A stretch of DNA of 64,000 nt from Micromonospora parva (GTDB lineage: Bacteria > Actinomycetota > Actinomycetes > Mycobacteriales > Micromonosporaceae), in the NCBI RefSeq assembly GCF_000718515.1, contig NZ_JNZS01000012.1, positions 195,115 through 259,114 of the forward strand, given 5' to 3'. The notes under the pieces are model-generated. The model ran no database searches, was not told where the DNA came from, and saw only the letters and a program-made list of their open reading frames with translations. This document shows positions 61,849 to 64,000 of this stretch, in pieces; the first letter of the stretch is position 1; every line of letters begins with the position of its first letter. The position numbers were made by a program, and so were the translations under genes.

Positions 61849-63351
61849 ATGGCACCACACACCGAACCCGAGATCTGGTTCCTCACCGGCAGCCAAGGCA
61901 TGTACGGCGAGGAGACGCTCCGCCAGGTGGCTGAGCAGTCCCGCCAGATCGCGGCAGCACTCGACGACTCGCCGCAGATTCCCGCCCGCGTGGTCTGGAA
62001 GCCCGTCCTGACCAACAGTGGTGAGATCCTGCAGGTCTGCCGGGATGCCGCCGCCCAGGGTGCCGTCGGGGTGATCGCCTGGATGCACACGTTCTCGCCG
62101 GCCAAGATGTGGATCTCCGGTCTGGACGCGTTGCAGACACCGCTGCTGCACCTGCACACCCAGGCGAACGTTCTGCTGCCGTGGAACGACATCGACATGG
62201 ACTTCATGAACCTGAACCAGGCCGCGCACGGCGACCGCGAGTTCGGGTACATCCAGACGCGCCTCGGTGTGGCCCGTAAGACGGTGGCCGGGCACGTCAG
62301 CGACCCGCGGGTGACCACTCGCATCGGGGCGTGGGCGCGCGCCGCGCTGGGCTGGTCGGCGATGCGGTCGCTGCGCCTGGCCCGCTTCGGCGACAACATG
62401 CGCGACGTCGCGGTGACCGAGGGCGACAAGGTCGAGGCCGAGCTGCGGTTCGGCGTCTCGGTCAACACCTACGGCGTCAACGACCTGGTCGAGGTGGTCG
62501 GCGAGGTCACCGACGCGCAGGTGGACGACCTGGTCAAGGAGTACCAGGACACCTACCGCATCGTCGGCGAACTGCTGCCCGGCGGCGATCAGCACGACGC
62601 GCTGCGCTACGCCGCGCGCCTGGAGTTGGGCATGCGCGCCTTCCTGGACGCGGGTGGGTTCCGGGCCTTCACGACGAACTTCGAGGACCTCGGTGGGCTG
62701 CGTCAGCTGCCGGGCATCGCCGTACAGCGGCTGATGGCGGACGGTTACGGCTTCGGCGGTGAGGGCGACTGGAAGACCTCGGTCCTGGTCCACACCCTCA
62801 AGGCGATGTCGGTGGGGGTGAGTGGCGGCACCTCGTTCATGGAGGACTACACCTACGACCTCACCCCGGGCAACGAGCTGGTGCTCGGCGCCCACATGCT
62901 GGAGGTCTGCCCGACCATCGCGTCGGACGTGCCCAACGTGGAGATCCACCCGCTGAGCATCGGTGGCCGGGAGGACCCGGTCCGGCTGGTGTTCGACGCC
63001 GCACCCGGTCCGGCGGTGGTGCTCGGGTTGGCCGACATGGGGGAGCGGTTCCGGCTCGTGGCCAACGAGATCGACGTCGTGTCCCCGCCGCAGCCGCTGC
63101 GCCGGTTGCCGGTGGCCCGGGCGGTGTGGCGTCCGCGCCCCGACCTGCCGGTCTCGGCCGAGGCGTGGATCACCGCCGGCGCCCCGCACCACACGGTGCT
63201 GTCGCAGGCGGTGGGCGTGGAGGAGCTGCACGACCTGGCGGAGATGAGCCGCACCGAGCTCGTCGTCATCGACGCCGACACGCAGCCGCGCCGCTTCGCC
63301 GACGAGATCCGCTGGAACCAGGCCTACTACCGGCTGGCCCGCGGCTTCTGA
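61849..63351 (+). CDS. araA: L-arabinose isomerase
   Basis: A 500-residue enzyme that converts L-arabinose to L-ribulose, the first step of the pathway. The N-terminus is [16 protein letters not shown]. The metal-binding residues correspond to Glu305 in GGEGDWKT, Glu332 in FMEDYTYD, His349 in [12 protein letters not shown] and His447 or His448 in APHHTVLS, the same positions within a few residues as in E. coli AraA, which is also 500 long. The ribosome binding site is weak (GCGGAAGG). It is the last gene of the operon, with a hairpin terminator after it. Confidence 0.97.
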   Translation: MAPHTEPEIWFLTGSQGMYGEETLRQVAEQSRQIAAALDDSPQIPARVVWKPVLTNSGEILQVCRDAAAQGAVGVIAWMHTFSPAKMWISGLDALQTPLLHLHTQANVLLPWNDIDMDFMNLNQAAHGDREFGYIQTRLGVARKTVAGHVSDPRVTTRIGAWARAALGWSAMRSLRLARFGDNMRDVAVTEGDKVEAELRFGVSVNTYGVNDLVEVVGEVTDAQVDDLVKEYQDTYRIVGELLPGGDQHDALRYAARLELGMRAFLDAGGFRAFTTNFEDLGGLRQLPGIAVQRLMADGYGFGGEGDWKTSVLVHTLKAMSVGVSGGTSFMEDYTYDLTPGNELVLGAHMLEVCPTIASDVPNVEIHPLSIGGREDPVRLVFDAAPGPAVVLGLADMGERFRLVANEIDVVSPPQPLRRLPVARAVWRPRPDLPVSAEAWITAGAPHHTVLSQAVGVEELHDLAEMSRTELVVIDADTQPRRFADEIRWNQAYYRLARGF

Positions 63352-63376
63352 TTCGCGCGCTCTGATCGCGCTCGAC

Positions 63377-63419
63377 ACGGGTGGTCCATCCCTGCCTGCG
63401 GCTGGGGTGGACCACCCGT
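63377..63419 (+). terminator. Hairpin terminator after the arabinose operon
   Basis: Arms 63377-63392 and 63404-63419 pair over 16 bp with one wobble and an 11-nt loop, 25 nt after the araA stop. Confidence 0.75.
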
Positions 63420-63474
63420 TCGCGTGTGGTCCCGGCGTACGTGAGGCGGCCGTGTTACGGCTTGACTAACAGCA

Positions 63475-63488
63475 TGTTATCGCTCACA
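63475..63488. promoter_or_regulatory. Arabinose-type operator upstream of the last gene
   Basis: TGTTATCGCTCACA, one of two copies in the 337-bp region before the last gene. TTGACT at 63462-63467 lies 13 bp before it, the same relation as at 9084 and 54481. Confidence 0.65.
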
Positions 63489-63589
63489 GTCTATAGCCAA
63501 GATGGTCGATGTCTTTGACTGTCCGGCCACGCGCGCGTTCCACCTCTCTCGGTTGCGGCAGCTCATCGCCGCGACCGTCGGGATGACGG

Positions 63590-63603
63590 TGTTAGCGATC
63601 ACA
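63590..63603. promoter_or_regulatory. Second arabinose-type operator upstream of the last gene
   Basis: TGTTAGCGATCACA, 86 bp before the start codon at 63689 and 115 bp from the first copy. Two spaced operators suggest cooperative or looped repression. Confidence 0.65.
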
Positions 63604-63688
63604 TGGCCGGACGTCGGTCAGCTCGGTGCCCCGCCCGGTGCCGCGGACGCGACCCAGATCGCTCGGTTGACGTCAGCAGAGGAGGATC

Positions 63689-64000
63689 ATGCTTTCCATC
63701 GGTCGGGTTCCCCGGGGTGCGCCACGTCGGCGCGGGTGGCTGTCGAGACTTGCTGTCGCCGCGATGACGCTGGTGGTCGGTGGCGCCGCCGCAGCCGTCG
63801 CCTCGGCGCCCGCGTCAGCGGCGACTGTCGACACCAGTGCCTGGTACGTGTTGGTGAACCGCAACAGCGGCAAGGCCCTGGACGTGTACAACCTGGCGAC
63901 CAACGACGGCGCGCGGATCACGCAGTGGACCCGCAACAACGGTAACCAGCAGCAGTGGCAGTTCGTCGACTCCGGTGGAGGCTACTACCGGGTGAAGTCG
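63689..64000 (+). CDS. Secreted protein with ricin-type lectin domain, 3' end missing
   Basis: The first 104 codons of a gene cut by the window edge. GGAGGA directly precedes the ATG. A long signal peptide (RLAVAAMTLVVGGAAAAVASAPASAA) is followed by YVLVNRNSGKALDVYNLATNDGARITQWTRNNGNQQQWQFVDSGGGYYRV, the first repeats of a ricin-type (CBM13/RicinB) domain with the QxW motif (QQW). The catalytic domain must lie downstream; in actinomycetes such N-terminal lectin domains are often joined to GH43 or GH62 arabinofuranosidases. Two arabinose-type operators upstream support a role in arabinan or arabinoxylan degradation. Confidence 0.85.
   Translation, partial: MLSIGRVPRGAPRRRGWLSRLAVAAMTLVVGGAAAAVASAPASAATVDTSAWYVLVNRNSGKALDVYNLATNDGARITQWTRNNGNQQQWQFVDSGGGYYRVKS

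Noticed and set aside
63502..63945. An ORF before the last gene on the plus strand
   Set aside because: It contains an operator, has no family-like sequence and overlaps the real gene, which has a ribosome binding site, a signal peptide and a lectin motif in another frame.
1..64000. tRNA, rRNA, prophage or insertion-sequence genes
   Set aside because: No transposase, integrase or phage-like protein and no tRNA-like T-loop sequence was noticed on reading; a tRNAscan-type search would settle the tRNA point.

Overview
This is a GC-rich (about 70% by eye) actinomycete chromosome segment, most like Micromonospora or a relative. Signs are many GTG/TTG starts, 4-nt ATGA/GTGA overlaps inside operons, leaderless -10 (TAGGCT-type) promoters, a nickel superoxide dismutase, F420/flavin-type oxidoreductases, and a dense set of secreted plant-polysaccharide hydrolases. 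I found no rRNA, tRNA, CRISPR array, insertion sequence or prophage. The assignment to a genus is inference from gene content only.

Layout. (1) 1-9.0 kb: the end of a beta-helix/ricin-lectin secreted protein, a GH32-like glycosidase, a LacI regulator and a divergent sugar ABC importer (binding protein plus two permeases, no ATPase) followed by a serine hydrolase. (2) 9.2-16.1 kb: two secreted GH43-type enzymes that share a C-terminal module, then a WxL-like protein and a DUF916-like membrane-anchored partner. (3) 16.1-19.5 kb: a secreted esterase and a PL1 pectate lyase. (4) 19.6-21.4 kb: an unusual radical SAM protein beside sodN. (5) 21.5-35.2 kb: mixed metabolic and regulatory genes, including a MarR regulator divergent from two flavin monooxygenases, an ABC exporter, a two-component system and small membrane proteins. 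(6) 35.4-37.3 kb: an arginine-rich leader peptide, a hairpin and argS. (7) 37.4-46.1 kb: ArsR, a GH10 xylanase, a PIG-L deacetylase, an epoxide-hydrolase-like protein, the prfH-rtcB RNA-repair pair, and a collagen-like LPXTG surface protein. (8) 46-54 kb: an oxidoreductase, a membrane alpha/beta-hydrolase, a FUSC transporter, a ribbon-helix-helix protein and a DUF4097 + DrrAB-like exporter. (9) 54-64 kb: the L-arabinose operon araB-araD-ABC importer-araA, then the start of another ricin-lectin secreted enzyme.

How they work together. Two operator families tie the ends of the window into regulons. GCTAAA(C/T)-type palindromes lie at the GH32-like gene, at the LacI/ABC intergenic region and 13 kb away at the esterase. 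TGTTA(T/G)CG(A/C)T(A/C)ACA-type palindromes lie at the first GH43 gene, at araB (several copies) and twice before the last ricin gene. Together they suggest that extracellular arabinan/arabinoxylan cleavage, arabinose import and arabinose catabolism (isomerase, kinase, epimerase) are co-regulated, while a second LacI regulon handles another glycan.

The most unusual items are the arginine-rich, probably leaderless upstream peptide with a hairpin before argS; the sodN-radical SAM pair without an adjacent sodX; and the GH43 pair with a shared tail followed by WxL/DUF916-like surface proteins.
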